Source of the DNA: Burkholderiales bacterium RIFOXYD12_FULL_59_19 | GTDB lineage: Bacteria > Pseudomonadota > Gammaproteobacteria > Burkholderiales > Burkholderiaceae_C | DNA length: 64,000 bases | Reading direction: 5' to 3' | NCBI GenBank assembly: GCA_001771065.1 | Contig: MESQ01000055.1 | Location: 90,598 to 154,597 of the forward strand | Shown: positions 56,064 to 64,000 of the stretch, in pieces | Layout: every line of letters begins with the position of its first letter | Position numbering within the stretch: position 1 is the stretch's first letter | The notes under the pieces: model-generated | What the model saw: only the letters and a program-made list of their open reading frames with translations | What the model was told of the DNA's origin: nothing | Database searches by the model: none | Made by a program: the position numbers and the translations under genes

Positions 56064-57374
56064 TCAGGAAGCCTTAAAGTTGGCTTTTTTCAGCAAAGAC
56101 TCATACTGCTGCGACATCAAATAGTTTTGCACTTGGGCCATGAAGTCCATGGTCACCACAACAATAATCAGTAGTGATGTACCACCAAAGTAAAACGGTA
56201 CGTTGTACTTGAGAATCAAAAACTCCGGCAGCAAACAAACCAGCGTAATGTACATGGCACCGACAAATGTCAAACGAAGCAAAATCTTGTCGATGTACTT
56301 GGCGGTATTATCACCGGGGCGAATACCAGGAACAAAAGCGCCGCTTTTCTTCAGATTGTCCGCGGTTTCTCGGCTATTAAATACCAGTGCGGTATAAAAG
56401 AAGCAAAAGAAAATAATCGCTGCTGCATACAACATGACATAAATAGGCTGACCAGGCGTCAAGGAACCCGCAATATCTTTCAACCAACGCATCGAGTCAC
56501 CCGCGCTGAACCAACCAACAACCGTGGCGGGAAGAAGAATGATCGACGATGCAAAAATTGGAGGAATCACACCAGCCATATTCAGTTTGAGTGGCAAATG
56601 TGAAGACTGCCCGCCATAAACCTTGTTACCAACCTGCCGCCGTGCATAGTTCACAAGAATTTTGCGCTGGCCACGCTCAACAAATACAACAAAATATGTC
56701 ACCAACCCAACCAACACCACAATCAACATGGAAACAATGATGCTCATGGCACCGGTCCGAACCAATTCAAGCAAACCACCCACAGCACTTGGCAGACCAG
56801 CGGCAATGCCAGCAAAGATCAGAATAGAGATACCATTACCGAGTCCACGCTCCGTAATTTGCTCACCAAGCCACATCAAGAACAGCGTACCTGCAGTCAG
56901 TGTCACAACTGCAGTCATGCGAAAGGCAAAACCGGGGTCGATCACCAATCCAGCAGAACTCTCAAGCGCCACCGCGATCCCCAAGGACTGGAACAATGCC
57001 AAGCCAAGCGTACCGTAACGGGTGTACTGGGTGATCTTGCGACGACCAGCCTCACCTTCTTTTTTCAGCTGTTCAAAAGCTGGCAGCACATACCCCAACA
57101 ATTGCATAATGATCGACGCCGAAATGTACGGCATGATACCTAGTGCAAAGATGGTGAATCTGGACAGCGCGCCACCCGAAAACATGTTGAACATGCCAAG
57201 AATGCCACCCTGTTGCCCCTTAAAAAATTGTTGCAACTGAACCGGATCGATGCCAGGCACCGGGATGTGTGCGCCCACACGGTAAACCACAAGGGCGAGC
57301 AACAAAAACACCAGACGACGACGCAAATCGCCGTATTTGTCCGTTTTTGCCGAGAGAGCCGTACTGGTAGCCAC
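56064..57374 (-). CDS. secY: Protein translocase subunit SecY
   Basis: 436 residues, ten helices. Conserved plug and early helix region [43 protein letters not shown] and the cytoplasmic loop [21 protein letters not shown]. Channel for the general secretion pathway. Confidence 0.98.
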   Translation of the reverse strand: MATSTALSAKTDKYGDLRRRLVFLLLALVVYRVGAHIPVPGIDPVQLQQFFKGQQGGILGMFNMFSGGALSRFTIFALGIMPYISASIIMQLLGYVLPAFEQLKKEGEAGRRKITQYTRYGTLGLALFQSLGIAVALESSAGLVIDPGFAFRMTAVVTLTAGTLFLMWLGEQITERGLGNGISILIFAGIAAGLPSAVGGLLELVRTGAMSIIVSMLIVVLVGLVTYFVVFVERGQRKILVNYARRQVGNKVYGGQSSHLPLKLNMAGVIPPIFASSIILLPATVVGWFSAGDSMRWLKDIAGSLTPGQPIYVMLYAAAIIFFCFFYTALVFNSRETADNLKKSGAFVPGIRPGDNTAKYIDKILLRLTFVGAMYITLVCLLPEFLILKYNVPFYFGGTSLLIIVVVTMDFMAQVQNYLMSQQYESLLKKANFKAS

Positions 57375-57396
57375 TTACACCAATCCTGATTCTGTA

Positions 57397-57828
57397 TTAA
57401 GCGACACTGCCGCCGGCAGCTTCAATTGCAAGTTTGGCGGCGGCCGTCGCACCGACGCCATTGAGCTTGAAAGCTTTGGTGACTTCACCCGTCTTGATGA
57501 TTTTGACCACCTTGGCCAACTCACCCACAAGGCCAGCCTGCTTGAGCACGAGCACATCGATATCTGCCACATCAAGCAGATTCAGTGCCGACAAAGTGAC
57601 TTCTGCGTTGAACTTCAGCAGTGCAGACTTGAAGCCACGCTTGGGAAGCCGACGCTGCATAGGCATTTGACCGCCTTCAAAGCCCACCTTGTGGTAGCCA
57701 CCAGCACGAGATTTTTGACCTTTGTGACCACGGCCAGCCGTTTTACCAAGACCTGATCCAATGCCGCGACCAACACGGCGTTTGTAATGTTTAGCGCCGT
57801 CAGCCGGCTTGATGCCATTGAGTTCCAT
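57397..57828 (-). CDS. rplO: 50S ribosomal protein L15
   Basis: 143 residues. The second of two adjacent ATGs (57828) is chosen for correct spacing from AGAGG and the usual [14 protein letters not shown] beginning. Glycine- and basic-rich N-terminal tail ([21 protein letters not shown]). Confidence 0.97.
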   Translation of the reverse strand: MELNGIKPADGAKHYKRRVGRGIGSGLGKTAGRGHKGQKSRAGGYHKVGFEGGQMPMQRRLPKRGFKSALLKFNAEVTLSALNLLDVADIDVLVLKQAGLVGELAKVVKIIKTGEVTKAFKLNGVGATAAAKLAIEAAGGSVA

Positions 57829-57838
57829 CATTTACCTC

Positions 57839-58021
57839 TTACAGCACTTTAACCAAGTAGCTGATTTTGTTGATCATGCCGCGGACTTCTGGCGTATCCA
57901 CCAATTCGCTGGTGCTGCGCATCTTGCGCAAACCCAAACCACGGACAGTCGCACGGTGTGACTCTGCGCAACCAATCGGGCTACGCACAAGTTGAACGGT
58001 TACTTTTTTTTGCGTTGTCAT
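57839..58021 (-). CDS. rpmD: 50S ribosomal protein L30
   Basis: 60 residues from [46 protein letters not shown]. Standard length. Confidence 0.97.
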   Translation of the reverse strand: MTTQKKVTVQLVRSPIGCAESHRATVRGLGLRKMRSTSELVDTPEVRGMINKISYLVKVL

Positions 58022-58036
58022 TTTTAAAAACTCCAA

Positions 58037-58561
58037 TTAAGCAAAAATTTCTTCGATCGTCTTACCACGCTTGGCAGCAACGACAGATGGCGTTGTAGCA
58101 TGCGACAGCGCGTCCAAGGTGGCGCGAACCATGTTGTATGGATTCGAGGAACCATGGCTCTTGGCCACGATGTCTGTAATGCCAATGACTTCAAACACGG
58201 CGCGCATGGGACCACCCGCAATGATGCCCGTACCCTTGGGGGCTGGTGCCATCATGACCGATGCGGCGCCATGGTGCCCCATCACCTTGTGGTGAATGGA
58301 ACCATTTTTGAGTGACACCTTGGTCATGTTGCGACGTGCTTCTTCCATGGCTTTTTGCACGGCAGCAGGAACTTCTTTCGATTTTCCCTTACCCATGCCC
58401 ACGGTGCCATCACCATCACCAACAACAGTCAGCGCTGCGAATCCCAGAATACGACCACCCTTGACCACTTTCGTGACTCGGTTGATCGCGATCATTTTTT
58501 CGCGCAGACCATCCTCAGGCCCTTCAGCCTTACCTTGCATTTTTGCTTGTACTTTAGCCAT
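58037..58561 (-). CDS. rpsE: 30S ribosomal protein S5
   Basis: 174 residues: [24 protein letters not shown] (double-stranded RNA-binding domain), [24 protein letters not shown], and [19 protein letters not shown]. Confidence 0.98.
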   Translation of the reverse strand: MAKVQAKMQGKAEGPEDGLREKMIAINRVTKVVKGGRILGFAALTVVGDGDGTVGMGKGKSKEVPAAVQKAMEEARRNMTKVSLKNGSIHHKVMGHHGAASVMMAPAPKGTGIIAGGPMRAVFEVIGITDIVAKSHGSSNPYNMVRATLDALSHATTPSVVAAKRGKTIEEIFA

Positions 58562-58578
58562 CTTAATTTCCGATCTGC

Positions 58579-58944
58579 TTAGAACTGCAAGCCAGCTTCG
58601 CGTGCCGCATCAGCCAACGCTTTAACGCGGCCATGGTACGCAAATCCTGCACGATCAAACGCTACTTTTTCAACACCAACAGCTTTTGCCTTTTCAGCCA
58701 AACGCTTACCAATGACCTGGGCAGCAGCAACATTGCCACCTTTACCAGATCCACCCAATGACTGACGCACTTCGGCTTCTGCCGTCGATGCGGTGGCCAA
58801 AACTTTGCTGCCATCGCCAGAAATTACACTGGCGTAGATGTGCAAGTTGGTGCGATTCACCGTCAACCGGGCAACGCCTTGAAGGGCGATGCGAATCCGG
58901 GTTTGACGGGCTCTGCGAAGACGCTGCTCTTTTTTGCTCAACAT
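58579..58944 (-). CDS. rplR: 50S ribosomal protein L18
   Basis: 121 residues: [33 protein letters not shown], and [24 protein letters not shown]. Binds 5S rRNA. Confidence 0.98.
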   Translation of the reverse strand: MLSKKEQRLRRARQTRIRIALQGVARLTVNRTNLHIYASVISGDGSKVLATASTAEAEVRQSLGGSGKGGNVAAAQVIGKRLAEKAKAVGVEKVAFDRAGFAYHGRVKALADAAREAGLQF

Positions 58945-58955
58945 GTTGCAGATCC

Positions 58956-59489
58956 TTATTTCTTTTTGGTTTCTTTGATGGCGACTTTTTCGTCTGAGTA
59001 CCGAATGCCCTTGCCTTTGTAGGGCTCAGGCGGACGGACCGCACGAATTTCAGCTGCGATCTGACCAACGCGCTGACGGTCAGCACCCTTGATCAAAACT
59101 TCTGTCGGCGTGGGGGTTGCGACAGTGATGCCGGCAGGCATGTCAATATTGACCGGATGAGAATACCCCACCGTCAAATTGAGCTTATTGCCAGTCGCTT
59201 GCGCCTTGTAACCCACACCAATCAGCGTCAACTTTTTCTCAAAGCCTTTACTGACACCGACCACCATGTTGTTGACCAACTGGCGCATGGTACCGGCCAT
59301 TGCATCTGCTTCGCGGGTTTCGTTAGCCGCAGAGAAGCTAAGCTTGCCAGCGTCGCTGGAAATTTTGACCAGCATGTTTTGCGTCAGGGTCAGCAAACCG
59401 CCGGCGCCCTTGACACTGACACTTTGCTCACCAACCGTCACATCAACCCCTGCGGGGATGGTCACGGGCATTTTTGCTATACGGGACAT
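58956..59489 (-). CDS. rplF: 50S ribosomal protein L6
   Basis: 177 residues from [15 protein letters not shown]; the C-terminal motif [16 protein letters not shown] is present. Upstream in-frame codons belong to the intergenic gap and are not used. Confidence 0.98.
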   Translation of the reverse strand: MSRIAKMPVTIPAGVDVTVGEQSVSVKGAGGLLTLTQNMLVKISSDAGKLSFSAANETREADAMAGTMRQLVNNMVVGVSKGFEKKLTLIGVGYKAQATGNKLNLTVGYSHPVNIDMPAGITVATPTPTEVLIKGADRQRVGQIAAEIRAVRPPEPYKGKGIRYSDEKVAIKETKKK

Positions 59490-59515
59490 CTTGTATTTCC
59501 TCTCAATGTCACGCT

Positions 59516-59911
59516 TTAGGCGACGTAGCAAAGTACTTCGCCACCGACACCGGTAGCGCGCGCCTTGCGGTCGGTCATGACACCCTTGGGCGTTGTGACA
59601 ATTGCCACACCCAGGCCGTTTTGAACTTGCGGAATGGCATCGCTGCCACGGTACACACGCAGACCAGGACGACTGACGCGCTCAATGCGCTCAATCACCG
59701 GACGACCAGCGTAGTACTTCAAGGCGATTTCCAGCTCAGGCTTGCCGTCGGCTGGATTGACCTTGAACCCATCGATATAACCTTCATCCATCAGGACTTG
59801 GGCAATCGCAACCTTTACTTTGGAAGAAGGCACACGAACAGAAGTTTTTGCAACCATTTGCGCATTGCGAATGCGGGTCAACAGGTCGGCGATCGGATCA
59901 CTCATACTCAT
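59516..59911 (-). CDS. rpsH: 30S ribosomal protein S8
   Basis: 131 residues: [53 protein letters not shown] reads as the 16S-binding C-terminal half. In E. coli S8 represses the spc operon. Confidence 0.98.
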   Translation of the reverse strand: MSMSDPIADLLTRIRNAQMVAKTSVRVPSSKVKVAIAQVLMDEGYIDGFKVNPADGKPELEIALKYYAGRPVIERIERVSRPGLRVYRGSDAIPQVQNGLGVAIVTTPKGVMTDRKARATGVGGEVLCYVA

Positions 59912-59929
59912 ATCTATTTCTCCTACCGA

Positions 59930-60235
59930 TTACCAGCTGGCCTTGACAATGCCGGGTATTTCACCAGCAAAAGCCATTTCGCGAATCTTCGCACGTGCCA
60001 AACCAAATTGCTGGAACGTACCGCGGGGGCGTCCAGTGATGGCGCAACGGTTACGCTGCCGAGTTGGGTTTGCATTACGGGGCAACAGTTGCAGACCAAG
60101 GCGTGCCGCAGCGCGCTCTTCATCAGTGCGCTTTGCATCCGTTGAGATCGCCTTCAATTCCGCATGTTTCTTTGCGTACTTGGCAACCAGTTTGTCTCTT
60201 TTGAGCTCGCGCTCGATTAAAGCCATCTTAGCCAC
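59930..60235 (-). CDS. rpsN: 30S ribosomal protein S14 (zinc-independent form)
   Basis: 101 residues; the long form with only one cysteine, so no zinc site. Conserved [25 protein letters not shown] and C-terminal IPGIVKASW. Confidence 0.98.
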   Translation of the reverse strand: MAKMALIERELKRDKLVAKYAKKHAELKAISTDAKRTDEERAAARLGLQLLPRNANPTRQRNRCAITGRPRGTFQQFGLARAKIREMAFAGEIPGIVKASW

Positions 60236-60243
60236 AGATCACC

Positions 60244-60783
60244 TCAGTTCTTGAAGGGGAAACGGAAACCAGCGAGAAGTGCCTTGCACTCATCATCGGA
60301 CTTGGCCGTTGTCGTGATACTGATATTGAGACCACGCAAGGCGTCAACCTTGTCATACTCAATTTCAGGGAAAATAATTTGTTCTTTCACGCCGATGTTG
60401 TAGTTACCACGACCGTCAAATGAACGACCGGAAATACCACGGAAGTCACGCACTCGCGGCAGGGCGACGCTGACAAAGCGATCCAAGAACTCATACATTT
60501 GCGCACCGCGCAGAGTAACCATGCAGCCAATAGCCTGATTCTCACGAATCTTGAAACCGGCAATCGCTTTTTTGGACATCGTGACCACGGGCTTCTGACC
60601 TGCGATTTTCGACATGTCACCCACGGCGTGATCCATCACCTTCTTGTCGGCGACGGCTTCGCTCACACCCATGTTGAGCGTGATCTTGGTCAGACGAGGA
60701 ACTTGCATTGGCGACTTGTAGCCAAACTTGGCCATCAACTCGGGAGCCAATTTTTCACGGTAAAGTTGTTGCAAACGAGCCAT
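60244..60783 (-). CDS. rplE: 50S ribosomal protein L5
   Basis: 179 residues from [37 protein letters not shown] and [24 protein letters not shown]. Binds 5S rRNA. An ATG two codons upstream is less usual. Confidence 0.98.
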   Translation of the reverse strand: MARLQQLYREKLAPELMAKFGYKSPMQVPRLTKITLNMGVSEAVADKKVMDHAVGDMSKIAGQKPVVTMSKKAIAGFKIRENQAIGCMVTLRGAQMYEFLDRFVSVALPRVRDFRGISGRSFDGRGNYNIGVKEQIIFPEIEYDKVDALRGLNISITTTAKSDDECKALLAGFRFPFKN

Positions 60784-60785
60784 GT

Positions 60786-61106
60786 TCATGCCACCTTGAT
60801 TTCTTCGCCGCTGGACTTGTAAACGCGAACGCGCTTGCCGTCAGCTTGCAATTTGATACCGACGCGATCAGCCTTGCCACTTGTTGCATTAAAAATTGCA
60901 ACATTGGACTGGTGAATCGCCATGGTTTTCTCAACAATACCACCTGCCTCACCCTTCATGGGGTTGGGCTTGGTGTGCTTCTTGACGATATTGACACCTT
61001 CAACAAGGAGATGCGAATCATCTTTGCGCGATGTAACTTTGCCACGCTTGCCTTTATCGCGCCCAGTGAGCACGATGACATCGTCGCCTTTGCGAATCTT
61101 GTTCAT
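60786..61106 (-). CDS. rplX: 50S ribosomal protein L24
   Basis: 106 residues, KOW domain: [22 protein letters not shown], then [15 protein letters not shown]. Two bases before rplE. Confidence 0.98.
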   Translation of the reverse strand: MNKIRKGDDVIVLTGRDKGKRGKVTSRKDDSHLLVEGVNIVKKHTKPNPMKGEAGGIVEKTMAIHQSNVAIFNATSGKADRVGIKLQADGKRVRVYKSSGEEIKVA

Positions 61107-61115
61107 GTGATGTCC

Positions 61116-61484
61116 TTACAAAACTTCAGGTGCCAGAGACACGATCTTCATGAACTTTTCAGTGCGCAATTCGCGCGTCACTGGTCCGAAGATACGCGTG
61201 CCGATAGGCTCGAGCTTGGCATTGAGCAACACTGCCGCATTGCCGTCAAACTTAACCAAAGAGCCATCGCTGCGACGGATTCCCTTGGCCGTGCGCACAA
61301 CCACAGCACTGTAGACATCGCCCTTTTTGACGCGACCACGAGGCGCAGCTTCTTTAATGCTCACTTTAATAATGTCGCCTACGCTGGCGTAGCGACGTTT
61401 GGATCCGCCCAGCACCTTAATGCACAGAACGGACTTGGCGCCAGTGTTGTCGGCGACTTCGAGTCGAGATTCGGTTTGGATCAT
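61116..61484 (-). CDS. rplN: 50S ribosomal protein L14
   Basis: 122 residues from [33 protein letters not shown]. It is the first gene of the ribosomal run here: rpsQ and the S10-operon genes that often precede it are absent, and glpD lies upstream. A strong promoter stands about 140 bases before it. Confidence 0.98.
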   Translation of the reverse strand: MIQTESRLEVADNTGAKSVLCIKVLGGSKRRYASVGDIIKVSIKEAAPRGRVKKGDVYSAVVVRTAKGIRRSDGSLVKFDGNAAVLLNAKLEPIGTRIFGPVTRELRTEKFMKIVSLAPEVL

Positions 61485-61626
61485 TTGTTTAATTCCCAAC
61501 TTGCACCAAAAGCAAACCCGCACGATGCAAATTTGGTTTCAGTCAGTCTTGGGCCCGTCACATGCAACATGAACCACTCATGTTGTTAGGTTGGGGCAGA
61601 CACTTCGGTTTAACGCGAAGCCTCGT

Positions 61627-61655
61627 ATTATGCCCTGAAAACAGGGGCCGGTCAA
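61627..61655 (-). promoter_or_regulatory. Sigma70 promoter of the rplN-led ribosomal operon
   Basis: Minus strand: -35 TTGACC (61655-61650), 17-base spacer, -10 CATAAT (61632-61627). The spacer contains a CCTG/CAGG hairpin (CCCTG-aaaa-CAGGG). A T run directly upstream could act as an UP element. The promoter starts 9 bases after the glpD stop and gives a leader of about 135 bases. Confidence 0.75.
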
Positions 61656-61663
61656 AAAAAAAT

Positions 61664-63289
61664 TTAGGACTGAAGCAAATAGTTGGCTGCCAACGACTGG
61701 AATTCCTGAACTTTTGGGTCCTTTTGGGTTTCTTCACGCAAGATTTCACCGACGCGGGGGGCGAGTTCAATGGCAAGACGCGCATCCAGAAACAGCAGGC
61801 GTGATCGCCTGGCCAACACATCCTCCACCGTCAATGCATATTCATAGCGTGCGGCAAAGCGCACCATGGCAATGGTCAGGCCAGAGCACAACTCCTCGGC
61901 TGCACCTGGCAGTGTTTTAATGAATGACTCCTCAGAGCCGTAAGAATGCCAGCCTGGCGCTTCGCTCAACGACCGCACAGAGGCAGAAACCACGTCCGAC
62001 AAAGCATGGCTGCCCAACAACCGCAGGTTTTTTGTGACGCCCGCCTGCGTCGAGGCAATCAGTTGATGCTCAGCACACTTCTCAAGCACATCCTCGGCCA
62101 TGGCCCGATACGTCGTCCACTTGCCGCCCGTGACAGTCACTAGACCACTGCGGCTGACCAAAATCGTGTGCTCCCGGCTCAGTCCTTTGGTATTGTTGCC
62201 CTCATCCTGCGGCGGCTTGACCAGGGGGCGCAGTCCCACCCAAATGCTTTTAACATCTGCCCGCGTGGGAGCGCGACGCAGGTATTTGTCGGATTCACTC
62301 AAAATAAATTCGATTTCATCTCCGAAAGCCATGGGCTCACGGGCCAGATCATGGCGTGGCGTGTCGGTGGTGCCCAGAATGACTTTTCCGAGCCAGGGCA
62401 CGGCAAACAACACGCGCCCGTCGGCTGTCTTGGGCACCATCATGGCCACGTCGGCCGCCAGAAAATCACGCTCCACCACCATATGCACACCTTGGCTGGG
62501 CGCCACCAGGGGCTGCGTGGCGCGGCCGTGCTCACCAGGCACAGCCAATCCATCTTTTTGTCGCAATTCATCTACCCAAACCCCGGTGGCATTAACGACG
62601 CACCGGCTTTGGAGCTGATACCGATTTCCCGTCAGTTGGTCTTCGCACAGCAAACCGGAAACTTTGCCGTTGTCATAGGTCAGTCCGGTAGCACGGCAAT
62701 AGTTGACCAACAGCGCCCCATGACTGGCCGCCGTGCGCGCCAGCACAATGGCCAGACGCGCATCATTGAATTGCCCGTCCCAATATTTCACCCCCCCTTG
62801 CAGCCCCTGAGCGCGCAGCGTGGGCAAATACGCCAGCGTCTTCCTGCGTCCCAAAAGTTCTGTTTTGCCCAAGCCAGCGCGCCCTGCCAGCACGTCGTAC
62901 ATTTTCAGTCCCGCGCCGTAGAACCCGGCCTCCCACCAGCGATAGGTCGGCATCACAAACGGCAACGGCTGCGCCAGATAAGACGCGTTATTCAGCAACA
63001 GCGTGCGTTCATGCAGGGCTTCCCGCACCAGAGAAATATTGCCCTGCGCCAAATAACGCACGCCACCGTGCACCAGCTTGGTCGAGCGGGACGAAGTGCC
63101 CTTGGCAAAATCATGCGATTCAACCAAAACCACGCGCAGGCCACGCGCGGCAGCGTCCAGCGCCACGCCCAGACCGGTGGCGCCGCCGCCGATGATGGCG
63201 ATGTCATACTGACAGGCTTGGGCCAGCCGGGCGATCAGTTCATGGCGCCGCGTCGGCCGCGGCGTGGATTCAAGTGGCATAGGCTTCAT
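61664..63289 (-). CDS. glpD: Glycerol-3-phosphate dehydrogenase (FAD-dependent, respiratory)
   Basis: 541 residues from ATG 63289. FAD-binding IAIIGGGATGLGVALDAAARGLRVVLVE, SSRSTKLVHGGVRYL, WDGQFNDARLA, GTTDTPRHDL and VTVTGGKWTTYRAMAED. It feeds electrons from glycerol-3-phosphate into the quinone pool. The start may also be the ATG at 63280. No other glp genes are in view. Confidence 0.95.
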   Translation of the reverse strand: MKPMPLESTPRPTRRHELIARLAQACQYDIAIIGGGATGLGVALDAAARGLRVVLVESHDFAKGTSSRSTKLVHGGVRYLAQGNISLVREALHERTLLLNNASYLAQPLPFVMPTYRWWEAGFYGAGLKMYDVLAGRAGLGKTELLGRRKTLAYLPTLRAQGLQGGVKYWDGQFNDARLAIVLARTAASHGALLVNYCRATGLTYDNGKVSGLLCEDQLTGNRYQLQSRCVVNATGVWVDELRQKDGLAVPGEHGRATQPLVAPSQGVHMVVERDFLAADVAMMVPKTADGRVLFAVPWLGKVILGTTDTPRHDLAREPMAFGDEIEFILSESDKYLRRAPTRADVKSIWVGLRPLVKPPQDEGNNTKGLSREHTILVSRSGLVTVTGGKWTTYRAMAEDVLEKCAEHQLIASTQAGVTKNLRLLGSHALSDVVSASVRSLSEAPGWHSYGSEESFIKTLPGAAEELCSGLTIAMVRFAARYEYALTVEDVLARRSRLLFLDARLAIELAPRVGEILREETQKDPKVQEFQSLAANYLLQS

Positions 63290-63316
63290 TTTCCGTAGTC
63301 GGTTTTGCAAAGTTCC

Positions 63317-64000
63317 CTAGCCCGAAAAACTCCGCACGCCGCTCGCTGGATCGTCATGGCGATGACGGCCTGCGACGCCGGCCGCGACCGCAATCGTCGC
63401 ACCGCAGCGGGCGAACAAGGGCAGTGCGGACAACGGCGCCGCCACCGTGTGCACTTGGCCGGCCTCGAAGCGTGCGCCGGTGTGAAAATCAAACCACGCC
63501 TCGGGACCTTGGGGCAGGTAGACGCTGCGTGACGTAGCGCCAGCCTGCACCACCGGCGCGACCAGCAGGGCATCACCGAGCATGAAGTCGTCGCTGTCGG
63601 CGAAACATTGCGCGTCATCCGGAAAGTCATAAAAGGTCGGGCGAATGATGGGTTGGTGCAAGCGATGAGCGCGCTCGAAGAGCGACCACAAATAGGGCAT
63701 CAAGGTGTAACGCAGCCGGATCGCCGCCGCCACATCCGCCGTCACCGCCGGGTGCAGCCAGGGCACGTTGACGGTGCCGTCCGCTTTCCAGGAATTCATC
63801 ACCATGCGCGGGTTCAGGCAACACGCCTGCACCCAGCGCAAAAACAGCTCAGGCTCGGGTGTCGGACCCGCGAAGCCGCCGACGTCATGGCCGATGTTAA
63901 ACATGCCCGACAGGGACATTTGGAGACCCGTGCGGATGTTCCAGCGCATGGTTTCCCAACTGGTGGTGTTGTCGCCGGTCCAGGTTTGGGCGTAGCGCTG
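63317..64000 (-). CDS. Glycoside hydrolase family 31 enzyme, C-terminal part (runs off the window)
   Basis: At least 228 residues; the N-terminal part lies beyond the end. The first visible codons read QRYAQTWTGDNTTSWE: the aspartate of WTGDN is the family's acid/base. Then MSLSGMFNIGHDVGGF, RYTLMPYLWSLFERAH and RPTFYDFPDD follow. GH31 members act as alpha-glucosidases or xylosidases; substrate not decidable. The frame ends with SGVRSFSG, slightly short of a full C-terminal domain. Confidence 0.9.
   Translation of the reverse strand, partial: QRYAQTWTGDNTTSWETMRWNIRTGLQMSLSGMFNIGHDVGGFAGPTPEPELFLRWVQACCLNPRMVMNSWKADGTVNVPWLHPAVTADVAAAIRLRYTLMPYLWSLFERAHRLHQPIIRPTFYDFPDDAQCFADSDDFMLGDALLVAPVVQAGATSRSVYLPQGPEAWFDFHTGARFEAGQVHTVAAPLSALPLFARCGATIAVAAGVAGRHRHDDPASGVRSFSG

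Noticed and set aside
61634..61663. CCCTG-aaaa-CAGGG hairpin as terminator of glpD
   Set aside because: On the glpD strand the T run precedes the hairpin, so it cannot act as an intrinsic terminator; the hairpin lies in a promoter spacer.
62168..63298. Open frame of 376 codons on the plus strand
   Set aside because: Antisense to glpD; no plausible start signal or domain.

Overview
The window is a compact, high-GC stretch of a betaproteobacterial chromosome. The gene order (petABC-sspAB, tatABC behind a his operon, an aa3 oxidase cluster with CtaG, SURF1, CtaA and CtaB, and the spc/alpha ribosomal operons), the phasin gene and the Bug-type binding protein all point to Burkholderiales. Comamonadaceae, Rhodoferax-like, is the best guess. 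No phage, plasmid, CRISPR or defence locus is visible. One small decayed and repeat-rich patch lies at about 38.1-38.6 kb.

Layout. 0-9.5 kb: metabolic and transport genes (racemase end, two DMT exporters, aminotransferase, creatininase-like amidohydrolase), a GGDEF/EAL protein and a phasin behind two PhaR-like operators. 9.5-14.4 kb: a DsbD-type thiol transporter followed by a four-gene haem operon (diheme cytochrome c, SHP/DUF1924 monoheme cytochrome, second diheme cytochrome c, cytochrome b561-diheme c fusion). 14.4-26.4 kb: hemE, priA behind paired DnaA boxes, an RquA-like (rhodoquinone) methyltransferase behind a perfect FNR box, an AEC transporter, a class II amidotransferase, a FimV-like protein, rpoH behind a perfect CIRCE operator, a Bug protein and a CPA2 antiporter. 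26.4-36 kb: a ribosome-associated factor and the minus-strand aa3 cytochrome c oxidase cluster, read from coxB to SCO, with a perfect FNR box in its promoter region. 36-39 kb: a BioC-like protein, comF, trmL, a dinD remnant, an inverted-repeat element and tRNA-Thr. 38.8-52.4 kb: sspB-sspA-petCBA, pdxA, a NIF3 protein, a DegS-like protease, tatCBA, a HIT protein, a DUF4870-like protein and hisEIFAHB. 52.5-61.5 kb: initiator tRNA, then rplQ back to rplN (18 protein genes including secY and rpoA). 61.6-64 kb: glpD and the end of a GH31 glycosidase.

How it fits together. Much of the window concerns respiration: bc1 complex, aa3 oxidase with haem A synthesis and copper insertion, haem synthesis (hemE), thiol delivery for cytochrome c maturation, a c/b-haem electron chain, and a possible rhodoquinone enzyme for low-oxygen growth. 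FNR-type boxes stand before the rquA-like gene and the cox operon, with a weaker one before the diheme-cytochrome operon. This suggests, by inference, a single oxygen-responsive regulator reaching several of these units. The other visible control elements are CIRCE (HrcA) on rpoH, PhaR-like dyads on the phasin, a PmrA/QseB-like CTTAA box on the diheme operon, a sigma70 promoter for the spc operon, and five clear intrinsic terminators.
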